Shown piece after piece: positions 52,131-60,343 of a DNA stretch of 64,000 bases; position 1 is the stretch's first letter; each line of letters starts with the position of its first letter. Both the position numbers and the translations under genes were made by a program. The DNA comes from Prosthecobacter dejongeii (GTDB lineage Bacteria; Verrucomicrobiota; Verrucomicrobiia; Verrucomicrobiales; Verrucomicrobiaceae): assembly GCF_014203045.1 (NCBI RefSeq), contig NZ_JACHIF010000001.1, positions 310,001 to 374,000 on the forward strand, given 5' to 3'. The notes under the pieces were generated by a model. The model was given only the letters and a program-made list of their open reading frames with translations, made no database searches and was not told the origin of the DNA.

Positions 52131-52388
52131 TTAGGCCTGAAGAGCAGCCTCATCAATGTTGACCCGACGACCATCTTTGTCGAAACGAACACGCCCAGCG
52201 ACTAGGGCGAAAAGGGTGTGGTCACGGCCGATGCCAACATTAGCGCCTGGAACCCATTTGGTACCACGCTGACGGATGATGATATTGCCGGAGATGACGC
52301 TCTCACCACCGTATTTTTTAACACCGAGACGCTTGCTGTTGCTGTCGCGTCCGTTCTTGACACTTCCTTGACCTTTCTTATGAGCCAT
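52131..52388 (-). CDS. rpmA: 50S ribosomal protein L27
   Basis: 85 residues. The start [16 protein letters not shown] is the typical L27 N terminus (no N-terminal leader that would need proteolysis is present, unlike in Firmicutes). [43 protein letters not shown] is the L27 core. It follows rplU by 33 nt, the usual rplU-rpmA order, and is closed by a strong terminator. Confidence 0.98.
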   Translation of the reverse strand: MAHKKGQGSVKNGRDSNSKRLGVKKYGGESVISGNIIIRQRGTKWVPGANVGIGRDHTLFALVAGRVRFDKDGRRVNIDEAALQA

Positions 52389-52421
52389 GACTTGATCCTC
52401 GTGTAGGTGAGATGATTGAAA

Positions 52422-52736
52422 TTACGCGTTGATGGAGACCACTTGCACGCGGGTAAGCGGCTGGCGGTGGCCTTTGGTGAGATGGTAACCTTTACGCTTC
52501 TTGAATTTGAAAGCGGTGACTTTGGCAGCCTTGAACTGCTTCAACACTTTGAATTCAACGGTAGCACCTGCGACGGTTGGAGCACCGATTTTGATGTCTG
52601 CGCCTGCACCGGCTGCCAGCACCTGGTCGAAAGAAGAGGTTTCGCCTTCAGCAACTTCAAGCTTCTCCACGTCAACGAAGTCGCCCACGGAAGCTCTGTA
52701 TTGTTTACCGCCTGTTTTGAAGATTGCGTATGCCAT
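52422..52736 (-). CDS. rplU: 50S ribosomal protein L21
   Basis: 104 residues from the ATG at 52736 (MAYAIFKTGGKQYRASVGD), the L21 start. Its KRKGYHLTKGHRQPLTRVQV end is diagnostic of L21. An upstream in-frame ATG at 52832 would add 32 residues absent from the family and was rejected. It heads the rplU-rpmA operon. Confidence 0.98.
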   Translation of the reverse strand: MAYAIFKTGGKQYRASVGDFVDVEKLEVAEGETSSFDQVLAAGAGADIKIGAPTVAGATVEFKVLKQFKAAKVTAFKFKKRKGYHLTKGHRQPLTRVQVVSINA

Positions 52737-52919
52737 AACGTTGTCTGCTGAAGTGTTGTCATCTACCGTGCGGATGTGATCACAAGAGATCAAACGTCCG
52801 GCATCGGGGGCGACGATCATGCCACACACCACGCCATGGGCAACCGAATTTTTGAGCTTTCGGCAGGTTCTTGGGTGGAAGAGCCTTTTTACCCCCGCTG
52901 CGAAAAGCCTCGGGAGGCA

Positions 52920-52948
52920 TTGACATCAGCCCGGCATCCTGAATATTA
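52920..52948 (+). promoter_or_regulatory. Possible sigma-70 promoter for the lipoprotein gene
   Basis: TTGACA (52920-52925) matches the -35 consensus. ATATTA at 52943-52948 follows with a 17-nt spacer as a weak -10. A start near 52955 would leave only about five nucleotides before the ATG at 52960, a nearly leaderless mRNA. Confidence 0.35.
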
Positions 52949-52959
52949 CACCTCACTAC

Positions 52960-53454
52960 ATGGCCTCTGCGTCGCGCTCATTCTTTTGTCGTCTTTTCGC
53001 CCTGGCATTCCTGGCGATTTTTTCTGCCTCCTGCTCTTCTGTCAGTGTTGGGACAGGCGGCCAGATTTCCAAGGTCAAATATTACCACCTCGCCCCAGGT
53101 AATCCTGTGAGCACGATTGACCCTGCGGTGCAGTTTGAGCGTGATTATCATCTTTTTGGCGCAGTGACGCGGGCAGAGGTCACGGATCGTTTCGGTCATT
53201 ATTACACCATTTTCTGGAAAGTGAACGACCGCACCCAGCCAGTGACCGTGCGTTTTGAGTACCGCCAGGCAAACACTGGCCTGGATGCCAAGGTGCTGGA
53301 GGAAGAAATCTCCGACGTCCGGCGCAGCAATCGCTCTAAGTTTCAGGTCAGTGGCAGTGAATATAATACTTCCGGACGCGTCACAGCATGGAAGGTGACG
53401 ATCCTGCGCGGTAAGGAAGAGCTGGCCAGCCAGCAATCCTACTTGTGGAACTGA
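52960..53454 (+). CDS. Small lipoprotein of unknown function
   Basis: 164 residues. The signal sequence is followed by a lipobox (IFSASC, cysteine near residue 25), so it should be lipid-anchored after Lsp cleavage. The mature part is beta-rich (VTVRFEYRQANTG, SEYNTSGRVTAWKVTILRGKEELASQQSYLW). No family was recognised. It is divergent from rplU and followed by the STAS gene 74 nt later, which may be separately transcribed. Confidence 0.72.
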   Translation: MASASRSFFCRLFALAFLAIFSASCSSVSVGTGGQISKVKYYHLAPGNPVSTIDPAVQFERDYHLFGAVTRAEVTDRFGHYYTIFWKVNDRTQPVTVRFEYRQANTGLDAKVLEEEISDVRRSNRSKFQVSGSEYNTSGRVTAWKVTILRGKEELASQQSYLWN

Positions 53455-53528
53455 ACCTGCTAACCTCTTTTCATCCCCCATGAAATGCTCTCCAAAATCG
53501 GCACTCTGGCTACACGCCAGTCGAAAAC

Positions 53529-54134
53529 GTGTCGTCGGGGCTGCATCTGAGAGGATGTTTGAAGCGAATTAAATCTCGAAGACCTCCTCTGACCGCCGTG
53601 ATTGCTCCATCAACCATTCTTGTGGGCCGAATAGGCAAGGTTTTTTGGTTGCGAGTAGAAGGTCGTGGAACTTTCCAAAATTCAGTTCAGGTCAAAAAAG
53701 CCCTGCAAGCTGTCGTCGCCAACGGGACGCATGATCTCGTGGTGGATCTGGAACGATGTCCGATGATGGATTCCACGTTTCTCGGCACCCTCACTGGGGC
53801 GGCCCTCCACCTCCGGGAAAAAAATGGTGGTTCCCTGAGTGTTCTGAATGCAAATGCCAGAAATTTACAATTGCTGTCAGACCTAGGGCTGGATCACATC
53901 ATGGATGTGGATACTCAAGGCAGCGCATGGCCTGAAGAACGCGAACTGGCCTGTGCCCAACTCGCCACTTGCGGGGAAAAAGGTGCCAGTTGCAAACTCG
54001 AGCATACCCAGCACGTGCTCCAGGCGCATCAAAACTTGGCGGATATGAGCAACACGAACGAAGGCCGCTTCCGCGATGTCATTCATTTTTTAGAGAAGGA
54101 GCTTGAGGAACAGCCAGAACTGGCCACCTCCTGA
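53529..54134 (+). CDS. STAS-domain anti-sigma factor antagonist-like protein
   Basis: 201 residues if started at the GTG 53529. A second in-frame GTG at 53598 would start near the domain and is also plausible. Residues about 30-130 are a STAS domain: VGRIGKVFWLRVEGRGTFQNS, HDLVVDLERCPMMDSTFLGTLTGAALHL (Ser in DST-FLGTL at the phosphorylation position), and LLSDLGLDHIM. The C-terminal 70 residues are helical and not typical of STAS. It lies 68 nt upstream of a PP2C-type phosphatase, the classic partner-switching pair. No anti-sigma kinase gene is nearby. Confidence 0.85.
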   Translation: MSSGLHLRGCLKRIKSRRPPLTAVIAPSTILVGRIGKVFWLRVEGRGTFQNSVQVKKALQAVVANGTHDLVVDLERCPMMDSTFLGTLTGAALHLREKNGGSLSVLNANARNLQLLSDLGLDHIMDVDTQGSAWPEERELACAQLATCGEKGASCKLEHTQHVLQAHQNLADMSNTNEGRFRDVIHFLEKELEEQPELATS

Positions 54135-54202
54135 GGGTTGCCTACGCCGCCTGGATCTGAGACGAATCCCAGCCCGGCCAGCCGCCCGTCATCCCTGGAC
54201 CC

Positions 54203-55648
54203 ATGACCATCATCATCATCACCGTGCTGAGTCTGTTGCTGACAGGCTGCCTCGCTGCTTTGGTGATCATCTCAAAGAAAAAAAACAAGGCTATTCTCGA
54301 CCTGCTCAAAGAGGAACAGGCCATCGTGGAAGAAGAGCGCCGCATGTTCGGCTTTCTCCATGATCTGGGTGAGGCCATCACCCGAGAGGACAGCCAGTCC
54401 ACCATGTACCGACTCATCGTCGAAGGTGCCATGCGAGTTTTGGAAAGCAATGGGGGGGCTCTTTACCTTCTCGATCCAACCGGAAAATCCCTGGTTCCCC
54501 GCTTTCATTCAGACCATTCTGCCCCTTTGATTGACCTGCCAGAGCGCATCGCTGCCATGGGCAAAGCCAATGCTTCTGCCCTCCTGAGTTTTCTTCGACT
54601 TCATTCTTTACGCCCCGAGGAAGGCATCGTGGGCAGTGTGTTCACCCATCAGAAACCGGAAATCATTGAGGATCTACGCAAAGACCCACGATTAAGCCAT
54701 CCCAGCAGCTTTCAAAACAACATCACCACCCTCATCGGCCCGTTGAGCTTCGGTCCGCAAAAGTTGGGAGTCCTGGCCGTGACAGCCCCGAAGGGTGTGC
54801 GAACTTACAACGACAACGATTTTGAGGTCTTCAAGTCCATCGTCGAACAGTCTGCCTTTGCTCTGGCCAATGCCATGGCACATCAGGCCGCCTCAGAGAA
54901 AAAACAAATCGAGGCTGAACTCCGCGCCGCCAGTGAGATCCAGCGCATCCTCCTGCCAGAAAATGACCCCATTCTCCAGGGTTACACGATCGCCGGCCGT
55001 AACATCCCCGCCAAAGTTCTAAGTGGCGACTATTATGACTACATTCCTCTATCAGGGAACCGTCATGGAGTGGTCATTGCAGACGTCTCGGGCAAAGGCA
55101 CCGCCGCAGCCATCATCACCGCCATGTGTCGCAGCATCTTGCGCAGCAATGCGGAAAGCAGCCCCTCCCCTGCGGCTGTCCTCAGCGCCGTGAATCGGCA
55201 GCTCGCTCCAGACATCCGGGAAGACATGTTCATCAGCATGATCTACCTCGTCTTTGATGCCGAGACGGACCAGATCACCCTCGCCCGCGCTGGGCATACC
55301 CTTCCGCTCATTTGGCGCAAGGCCACCGGCAAGGTCGAAAGCCTGCACAGCGGCGGCTTAGCCGTGGGGATTGATAAAGGGGACGTCTTTGAGCGTGTCA
55401 CTAAAGACCTGACTTTCCAAATGCAGCCAGGCGATTGCCTCCTCCTCTACACGGATGGCGTCAATGAAGCCCTGGATGGTAAGGGCCTCGAATTTGGCGA
55501 GGAGCGCATCCACACTACCCTCGCCACCCTGGCCCCTCAAGGAGCTAAAGCCATCATTGATGGCATCATCGCCGATGTGGACAAGTTTTTGGGAGGCAAA
55601 CGCTCCCACGATGACATCACCTTGATTGCCCTGCAGAAGGCGGCATAA
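54203..55648 (+). CDS. GAF-PP2C (SpoIIE/RsbU-type) serine phosphatase, membrane-anchored
   Basis: 481 residues. The N-terminal transmembrane segment (IIIITVLSLLLTGCLAALVII) is followed by a short coiled coil, a GAF domain (about 60-215, with ESNGGALYLLDPTGKSL, FKSIVEQSAFALANAM), a linker RAASEIQRILLPE and the PP2C_SIG domain (about 260-480) with SGDYYDYI (metal Asp), VVIADVSGKGTAAA, FISMIYLVFD, LARAGHTLPLI, LLLYTDGVNEA and HDDITLIALQ. All metal-binding motifs appear intact. It probably dephosphorylates the STAS protein encoded just upstream and thereby controls an alternative sigma factor or output enzyme. No anti-sigma factor gene is seen here. Confidence 0.92.
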   Translation: MTIIIITVLSLLLTGCLAALVIISKKKNKAILDLLKEEQAIVEEERRMFGFLHDLGEAITREDSQSTMYRLIVEGAMRVLESNGGALYLLDPTGKSLVPRFHSDHSAPLIDLPERIAAMGKANASALLSFLRLHSLRPEEGIVGSVFTHQKPEIIEDLRKDPRLSHPSSFQNNITTLIGPLSFGPQKLGVLAVTAPKGVRTYNDNDFEVFKSIVEQSAFALANAMAHQAASEKKQIEAELRAASEIQRILLPENDPILQGYTIAGRNIPAKVLSGDYYDYIPLSGNRHGVVIADVSGKGTAAAIITAMCRSILRSNAESSPSPAAVLSAVNRQLAPDIREDMFISMIYLVFDAETDQITLARAGHTLPLIWRKATGKVESLHSGGLAVGIDKGDVFERVTKDLTFQMQPGDCLLLYTDGVNEALDGKGLEFGEERIHTTLATLAPQGAKAIIDGIIADVDKFLGGKRSHDDITLIALQKAA

Positions 55649-55745
55649 TCCCACCCCCGCATCCTAGGTGTGGCGTGCTTATCTAAAGTCCAGCCCAGGA
55701 TGCACCCACTGTTTCCCCCAACCTTCAAACCCCCTCAAAAACACC

Positions 55746-56333
55746 ATGTCCGAGCCGAGTCCCTCCCCCGAGACCCAGCCTGAAATCCCTGAGTCTCCCG
55801 TCACCGTCGAAGCTGCCGAAGCCCCAGCTGACGGCCAACCCGACGCCACTCTCAGCCCCCTCGAAGTCGCCCTGGCTGAAGTGGCCCAGTGGAAAGACCT
55901 CGCTTACCGCAATGCCGCAGAGCTGGATAACTTCCGCAAACGCACCACCCGCGAAGCCCAGGAAACCCGTGCTTTTGCCAATGCTGACCTGCTTCGCTCC
56001 CTGTTCCCCATCCTCGATAATTTCGAAATGGGTCTGGAAGCCGCCCGTGCGGAGTCCGAAAAATCCATGATCTTCATGGGCATGAACATGGTCCACCGCC
56101 AAATCACCGATTTCCTCCGTGAGCAAGGCGTGCAGGAAGTCGAAGCTTTGGGCAAACCTTTTGACCCCAACCTTCACGATGCCGTCTCCCAGGAAATCAC
56201 TCCTGGAACCGCTGAAGGCACCATCCTGCGGGTCACCCGGCGTGGCTACAAGCTCAAGGATCGCCTCCTCCGCGCCGCCAGTGTCATCGTCGCAGGCGCA
56301 CCTGCCCCAGCTGAAACCACCCCGGCAGCGTAA
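55746..56333 (+). CDS. grpE: Nucleotide exchange factor GrpE
   Basis: 195 residues from the ATG 55746 (MSEPSPSPETQPE). The N-terminal 50 residues are acidic and Pro-rich, the GrpE tail. The coiled coil contains NAAELDNFRKRTTREAQE, and the C-terminal beta domain shows GKPFDPNLHDAVSQ, the GrpE signature, then GTILRVTRRGYKLKDRLLRAASVIVA. It works with DnaK and DnaJ; dnaJ follows 21 nt later, while dnaK is not in the window. A 7-bp inverted repeat GCATCCT/AGGATGC (55659-55703) lies upstream; no CIRCE element was found. Confidence 0.96.
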   Translation: MSEPSPSPETQPEIPESPVTVEAAEAPADGQPDATLSPLEVALAEVAQWKDLAYRNAAELDNFRKRTTREAQETRAFANADLLRSLFPILDNFEMGLEAARAESEKSMIFMGMNMVHRQITDFLREQGVQEVEALGKPFDPNLHDAVSQEITPGTAEGTILRVTRRGYKLKDRLLRAASVIVAGAPAPAETTPAA

Positions 56334-56354
56334 CCTTTTTTTGCATTCCTAATC

Positions 56355-57524
56355 ATGGCAGACAAACGCGATTATTACGAGGTATTGGGCGTCTCCAAAG
56401 ACGTCTCTGCCGATGAACTGAAAAAAGCCTACCGCAAGCTGGCCGTCAAATTTCACCCGGACAAAAACCCCGGTGACAAGACCGCTGAAGACAAGTTCAA
56501 AGAGGTAGGCGAAGCCTACGACATTCTCAGCGACGACCAAAAGCGCGCTGCCTATGACCGCTATGGTCACGGAGCCTTTGCGGGTGGCATGGGCGGCCCC
56601 AGCGGCGGCGGGGGGGGCGGTTTCCACGATCCCTTTGACATCTTCCGCGAAGTCTTCGGCGGTGGCGGCGGCGGAAACGCAGGCGGCATCTTCGAAAGCT
56701 TCTTTGGCGGTGGCGGGGGTGGTGGACGCCAGCGCAAAGATGGCCCCCAGCGCGGTAGCGACCTCCGCTATGGCCTGGAAATCTCCCTTGAAGAAGCCGC
56801 CACAGGTTGCGAGCGCGAGATTGAGTACGAGCGCCTCAACAGTTGCAAAACCTGCTCCGGCAGCGGTTCCGCCAGTGGTGGGGGTAAAAAGACCTGCCGC
56901 ACTTGCGGTGGCGTGGGTCAGGTCATCTCCTCCCGTGGTTTCTTCCAGATCCAGCAGACCTGCCCAGACTGCAGCGGCTCTGGCGAGGTCATCAGCGACC
57001 CGTGCAAGACCTGCTCCGGCAGCGGCCGTTCGAAAGAACGCACCAAAATTCGTGTGAAAATCCCGGCAGGTATTGAGGACGGCTCCCGTCTCCGCTCCGG
57101 TGGTAATGGCGACTACGGCAGCAAAGGCGGACCGGCAGGGGATCTCTACATCGTCGTGCAGGTGCGCCAGCACGATATCTTCGAGCGTGAAGGTGACGAC
57201 CTCCACTGCCAGATGCCTCTTAGCTTTGCCACGGCCACCCTGGGTGGCGAGACCACCGTCCCCACCCTGGAAGGCAAGGCCAACCTGAAAGTGCCCGCTG
57301 GCACCCAAAATGGTACCACCTTTCGCCTCCGGGGCAAAGGCCTCAAAACCCTGGGAGAAGACCACCACGGCGACCTCTACGTACACGTGCAAATCGCTGT
57401 GCCGACCAAACTGACGTCTGAACAAAAGACCCATCTGGAAGCCTTCGCTAAATCCTTCGGCGAGACGCCCTCCTCCACCATGGAGCAGAGCTTCTTTGAT
57501 AAGGCCAAAAAGTTCTTCAAATAA
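56355..57524 (+). CDS. dnaJ: Chaperone protein DnaJ
   Basis: 389 residues. The J-domain (1-70) has [16 protein letters not shown] with the HPD tripeptide. A long Gly-rich region (about 78-135) follows. The zinc domain holds four CxxCxGxG repeats ([32 protein letters not shown]), and C-terminal substrate-binding domains end with KAKKFFK. It is a full type I DnaJ. It is co-transcribed with grpE. Confidence 0.98.
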   Translation: MADKRDYYEVLGVSKDVSADELKKAYRKLAVKFHPDKNPGDKTAEDKFKEVGEAYDILSDDQKRAAYDRYGHGAFAGGMGGPSGGGGGGFHDPFDIFREVFGGGGGGNAGGIFESFFGGGGGGGRQRKDGPQRGSDLRYGLEISLEEAATGCEREIEYERLNSCKTCSGSGSASGGGKKTCRTCGGVGQVISSRGFFQIQQTCPDCSGSGEVISDPCKTCSGSGRSKERTKIRVKIPAGIEDGSRLRSGGNGDYGSKGGPAGDLYIVVQVRQHDIFEREGDDLHCQMPLSFATATLGGETTVPTLEGKANLKVPAGTQNGTTFRLRGKGLKTLGEDHHGDLYVHVQIAVPTKLTSEQKTHLEAFAKSFGETPSSTMEQSFFDKAKKFFK

Positions 57525-57576
57525 GATGATCCCTCACGGGCGTAACCCTTCCCTGAACCTCACACCTCTGAATCCT

Positions 57577-57933
57577 ATGAGCCAACCAAAAATCACCGCC
57601 TACCTGAAGACCTATTGCGGCTGGAGCGAAGGCGTGCGCGCCATCTTCCGCAAATACAGCCTCGACTTCGAAGAAAAGGACATCATCAAAAACCCTGCTT
57701 TCCGCTGGGAAATGGAACAGAAGAGCGGCCAGCCCCTGAGCCCCTGCGTGGAGATCAATGGCACCATGCTTCCTGACATCAGCGGTGAAGAAGTGGAGCG
57801 CTGGATGCTCGCCAACAACCTTCTGGAAAAGAACGAGACCCCACCGGATGCGCCGATTGATTCTGCCTGCACCGATGCCCAGCATGCCGCCATGGCCGCT
57901 GGCCAAGTGGGCAAAATCACCTTTGTGAACTGA
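57577..57933 (+). CDS. Glutaredoxin-like protein with CGWS active site
   Basis: 118 residues from the ATG 57577 (MSQPKITAYLKTYCGWSEG). The thioredoxin fold begins at once; the active site is Cys14-Gly-Trp-Ser17, a monothiol form lacking the second cysteine. The cis-Pro region (GQPLSPCVEINGTMLP) is kept, with an additional cysteine right after the Pro. The last 30 residues form an extension with a cysteine (DSACTDAQHAAM) that is not typical. It could reduce glutathione-mixed disulfides or handle Fe-S clusters. It follows dnaJ in a 52-nt gap and probably shares its transcript. Confidence 0.85.
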   Translation: MSQPKITAYLKTYCGWSEGVRAIFRKYSLDFEEKDIIKNPAFRWEMEQKSGQPLSPCVEINGTMLPDISGEEVERWMLANNLLEKNETPPDAPIDSACTDAQHAAMAAGQVGKITFVN

Positions 57934-57945
57934 AGTTCCATCATT

Positions 57946-57987
57946 GCCTGTCTGGGCGGTTGACAAGCCCTTCAGACAGGCTTAATT
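57946..57987 (+). terminator. Terminator-like hairpin between glutaredoxin gene and tRNA-Cys
   Basis: GCCTGTCTG (57946-57954) pairs with CAGACAGGC (57973-57981), with a nested GGC/GCC pairing inside the loop, followed by a weak TTAATT. The lack of a real T-run makes termination uncertain. Confidence 0.5.
57960..57987 (+). promoter_or_regulatory. Candidate promoter for tRNA-Cys
   Basis: TTGACA (57960-57965) is a perfect -35 element; TTAATT at 57982-57987 is a weak -10 with a 16-nt spacer. The -35 lies within the loop of the hairpin above. A start near 57994 would lie 16 nt before the tRNA. Confidence 0.4.
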
Positions 57988-58009
57988 CCATCCCTGCTCT
58001 ACGAGCAAT

Positions 58010-58084
58010 GGCGAGGTAGCAAAGTGGTAATGCACTGGTCTGCAAAACCGGTATGCGCGGGTTCAATTCCCGCCCTCGCCTCCA
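58010..58084 (+). tRNA. tRNA-Cys (anticodon GCA)
   Basis: A 75-nt cloverleaf: 7-bp acceptor stem GGCGAGG (58010-58016) with CCTCGCC (58074-58080), a short D arm, an anticodon loop CTGCAAA with GCA as anticodon, a T stem GCGGG/CCCGC around TTCAATT, discriminator T58081 and an encoded CCA (58082-58084). It lacks a long variable arm, consistent with a class I tRNA-Cys. Confidence 0.97.
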
Positions 58085-58107
58085 CCTTGAAACATCAAGG
58101 TTTCGTT
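58085..58107 (+). terminator. Weak hairpin after tRNA-Cys
   Basis: CCTTGA (58085-58090) pairs with TCAAGG (58095-58100) around an AACA loop, then TTTCGTT. The 6-bp stem follows the CCA directly and may terminate or support 3' processing of the tRNA transcript. The 147 bp that follow to the hemA stop show nothing else. Confidence 0.4.
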
Positions 58108-58247
58108 CTCAACGATCCTGCGTATTGACCGCATTTGGGAGATTTAACAAAATCGTTCCATCACTCCAGCAGCGATTATTTAACCACACTTCTGGTTAAC
58201 CCGATCCGGATGGCATACCAACACAGGGTTCATCCTGAAAGCTCGCC

Positions 58248-59324
58248 TCAAGTCGCCACAGGCTTCTGTGGGCTGAGCGTAGGCGGGGAAACGAAGCCGT
58301 ATTTTTCCAGGCTATCCTCGATAATGCGCTCGCAGGCGCTGAGCTGTCGTTCGCGTTCGCGGCGACCTTCATCGGCGATGGCTTGCAGGGCATCAATGTC
58401 GTAAAGGTACACACCTTCGATCTCGTTGACGGCGGGGTCCACATCGCGCGGCACGGCGATGTCAATGATCAGCAGCGGGTCCCAGCGGCGTTTGCGCATG
58501 ACCTGCTGGATGAGCTCCGGCTTGATGACAAAATGCGGCGCGCTGGTGCTGGAGATGATGACGTCCACCTCATGCAGGGCGTGTTCCCATTCGTCGAATT
58601 TCATGGCAGTGCCCTTCATCTCGGTGGCCAGTTCCACAGCGCGGTCATAGCTGCGGTTGGAGACGATGATGCTGCGCGCACCTCGTGAGAGCAGGCTCTG
58701 CGCGCAGGTGCGGCTCATCTCGCCCGCGCCGACGAGCATCACGCGGCACTGCTTCAGGTCATGCACCTTTTCCGCCAGGTCCACGGCCACGGAGCCCACG
58801 CTGGTGGAGCCGCGCTGGATGGTGGTATCGTTGCGCACCTTTTTTCCCACGGTGAAAGCCTGCTGAAAAAGTTTATTCAGGGCCCGGCCGGTGCTGCCGG
58901 TTTCCAGGGCCACTTTGTAGGCCTGTTTCACCTGGCCAAAGATCTCCGTCTCGCCCAGCACCATGCTGTCCAGCCCGCTGACCACGCGGAAGAGGTGGCG
59001 GGCAGCGTCATCGGACCGGAGGCGGTAGGTCACCAGGGCCTCAGCCTGTTCCTGAGGCAATTCAAAACGGCGCACCAGGTAGTCCACCAGGGCCTCATGG
59101 GCCACGCGGGCATCATCCAGCGTGTGGGTGGCGTACAGCTCCACCCGGTTGCAGGTGCTTAGAACCACGCTTTCTTCAAAGCCAGGCAGTTGGCGGATCT
59201 CCTGCACGGCATCCGGCACCTTCGCCTCAGGGAAAGCCACACGCTCCCGCACCTCCACCGGAGTGGTGCGGTAGTTCAGGCCCAGGCAGACCAGATGCTC
59301 GCGGGTGGCAGGGGGTGGGGTCAT
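58248..59324 (-). CDS. hemA: Glutamyl-tRNA reductase HemA
   Basis: 358 residues from the ATG 59324 (an upstream ATG at 59384 overlaps the next gene by more and lacks family match). It makes glutamate-1-semialdehyde, the first committed step of C5 tetrapyrrole synthesis. The N-terminal catalytic domain has CLGLNYRTTPVEVRERVAF and VVLSTCNRVELYAT with the catalytic Cys. GETEIFGQVKQAYK, then the NADPH domain VMLVGAGEMSRTCAQSL and IIVSNRSYDRAVELA follow. The last 30 residues, lacking most of the usual dimerisation helix, make the protein shorter than the typical 420 residues. It is co-transcribed with a CcsA/HemX-like gene. Confidence 0.95.
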   Translation of the reverse strand: MTPPPATREHLVCLGLNYRTTPVEVRERVAFPEAKVPDAVQEIRQLPGFEESVVLSTCNRVELYATHTLDDARVAHEALVDYLVRRFELPQEQAEALVTYRLRSDDAARHLFRVVSGLDSMVLGETEIFGQVKQAYKVALETGSTGRALNKLFQQAFTVGKKVRNDTTIQRGSTSVGSVAVDLAEKVHDLKQCRVMLVGAGEMSRTCAQSLLSRGARSIIVSNRSYDRAVELATEMKGTAMKFDEWEHALHEVDVIISSTSAPHFVIKPELIQQVMRKRRWDPLLIIDIAVPRDVDPAVNEIEGVYLYDIDALQAIADEGRRERERQLSACERIIEDSLEKYGFVSPPTLSPQKPVAT

Positions 59325-59326
59325 GG

Positions 59327-60103
59327 TCAGGTGACGAGCCAGAGGGAGATGAAGGGGATGACAAACCCCACCGCAGCTAGCCAAGCCGTCTGCCGGGGGG
59401 AAAGCGCGTGCCGCCAGGCGATGAAGCCCATGACGGCGTATAGGCCCCAGACACCCCAGGCGAAGACGAGCTTCGGATTCGTGATGGGTGTGTCCAGCTT
59501 GAAGGTGATGGCCAGGCTAGCGCTCAGCAAGACCAGCCCCAGCAGCACCTGGCGCTGGATGGCCTTCGCCAGCCCCTGGATGGGCGGCAACTGATAAAAC
59601 AGACCGCCGATGAGGTGCCGCTTTAGGAAACGCTCTTGCAGCAGGTACATCACGCCGGTGACGCAGGCCAGGGCAAAGGCGGCGTAGGCGACGAGCGCCA
59701 GGGCCGCGTGCAGTTCCACCAAGGCATCAATCTTCGGCTTCGCCGCATAGTCTGGAAACGCACCCGGCAGGGCAAAGGCCAGCCCGTGCATGGCCACCAC
59801 CATGGGCGCGGTGAACATGCCCAGCAGGGATACCCGGTAAGTGGTGCCCACCAGGAAATAGAGGAGGACGACACTCCAGGCGATGAAGACCAGGATGTCG
59901 GACACACTTTTCATCGGGCACTGCCCCACCACCTGGCCGCGCAGGTAGATGGCCCCCGTTTGAAAGACGAACCCCAGGGCCATGGTCAGCTTTTGGGCCA
60001 TTCCCCGGCGCCAATCCCCGGTCTGCAGCGCACGCAACGCAGGCACCACCGCCGCCAAAAAAGCGAAGGTGGAAAGAAGGAGCGCGATCCGGTCTGGAGT
60101 CAT
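59327..60103 (-). CDS. CcsA/HemX-like cytochrome c assembly protein
   Basis: 258 residues from the ATG 60103, with about eight hydrophobic helices (including IALLLSTFAFLAAVVPAL, ILVFIAWSVVLLYFLVG, LLGMFTAPMVVAMHGLAF, LVAYAAFALACVTGVMYLL, VLLGLVLLSASLAITF and LVFAWGVWGLYAVMGFIA). The H-containing DALVELHAALALVAYAAFA region and the WGVWGLY segment resemble the CcsA/CcmC/HemX family. The gene lies 2 nt upstream of hemA, like hemX-hemA in Gram-positives, so a role in heme handling or cytochrome c assembly is suggested. A WWD motif typical of CcsA is not visible. Confidence 0.8.
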   Translation of the reverse strand: MTPDRIALLLSTFAFLAAVVPALRALQTGDWRRGMAQKLTMALGFVFQTGAIYLRGQVVGQCPMKSVSDILVFIAWSVVLLYFLVGTTYRVSLLGMFTAPMVVAMHGLAFALPGAFPDYAAKPKIDALVELHAALALVAYAAFALACVTGVMYLLQERFLKRHLIGGLFYQLPPIQGLAKAIQRQVLLGLVLLSASLAITFKLDTPITNPKLVFAWGVWGLYAVMGFIAWRHALSPRQTAWLAAVGFVIPFISLWLVT

Positions 60104-60343
60104 GGTTGGGGGTCCCAGCTTCGCGGCAGCGGTGCACACCTGCAACTGGGAAGCTAAATACGCTCAAAAGAGCCCCGAATCAGCGAACTATTTTACTCTT
60201 GGGGGTGGGGGCGTGTCTGAAACGTCACCACCGAGAATTGGTGAGGCGTATGGAGCTTCTTAGGCTGGCGTCTAGAGATGGGGCCTTTGGTCGCTGGGAC
60301 CGTCTGAAGAAAAGAGCGTGAGCACACCCGCAACCCCTATCCC
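60104..60343. other. 240-bp intergenic region between divergent genes
   Basis: It separates the leftward hemX-like gene from the rightward 60344 gene. No structured element, ORF or strong promoter match was identified. Confidence 0.4.

Noticed and set aside
52737-52832. 32-residue N-terminal extension of L21
   Set aside because: Not found in the family; the ATG at 52736 gives the usual MAYAIFKTGGKQY start.
56349-57434. 361-codon frame antisense to dnaJ
   Set aside because: Ala/Gly/Thr-rich shadow of the Gly-rich DnaJ linker and CxxCxGxG repeats; no independent evidence.
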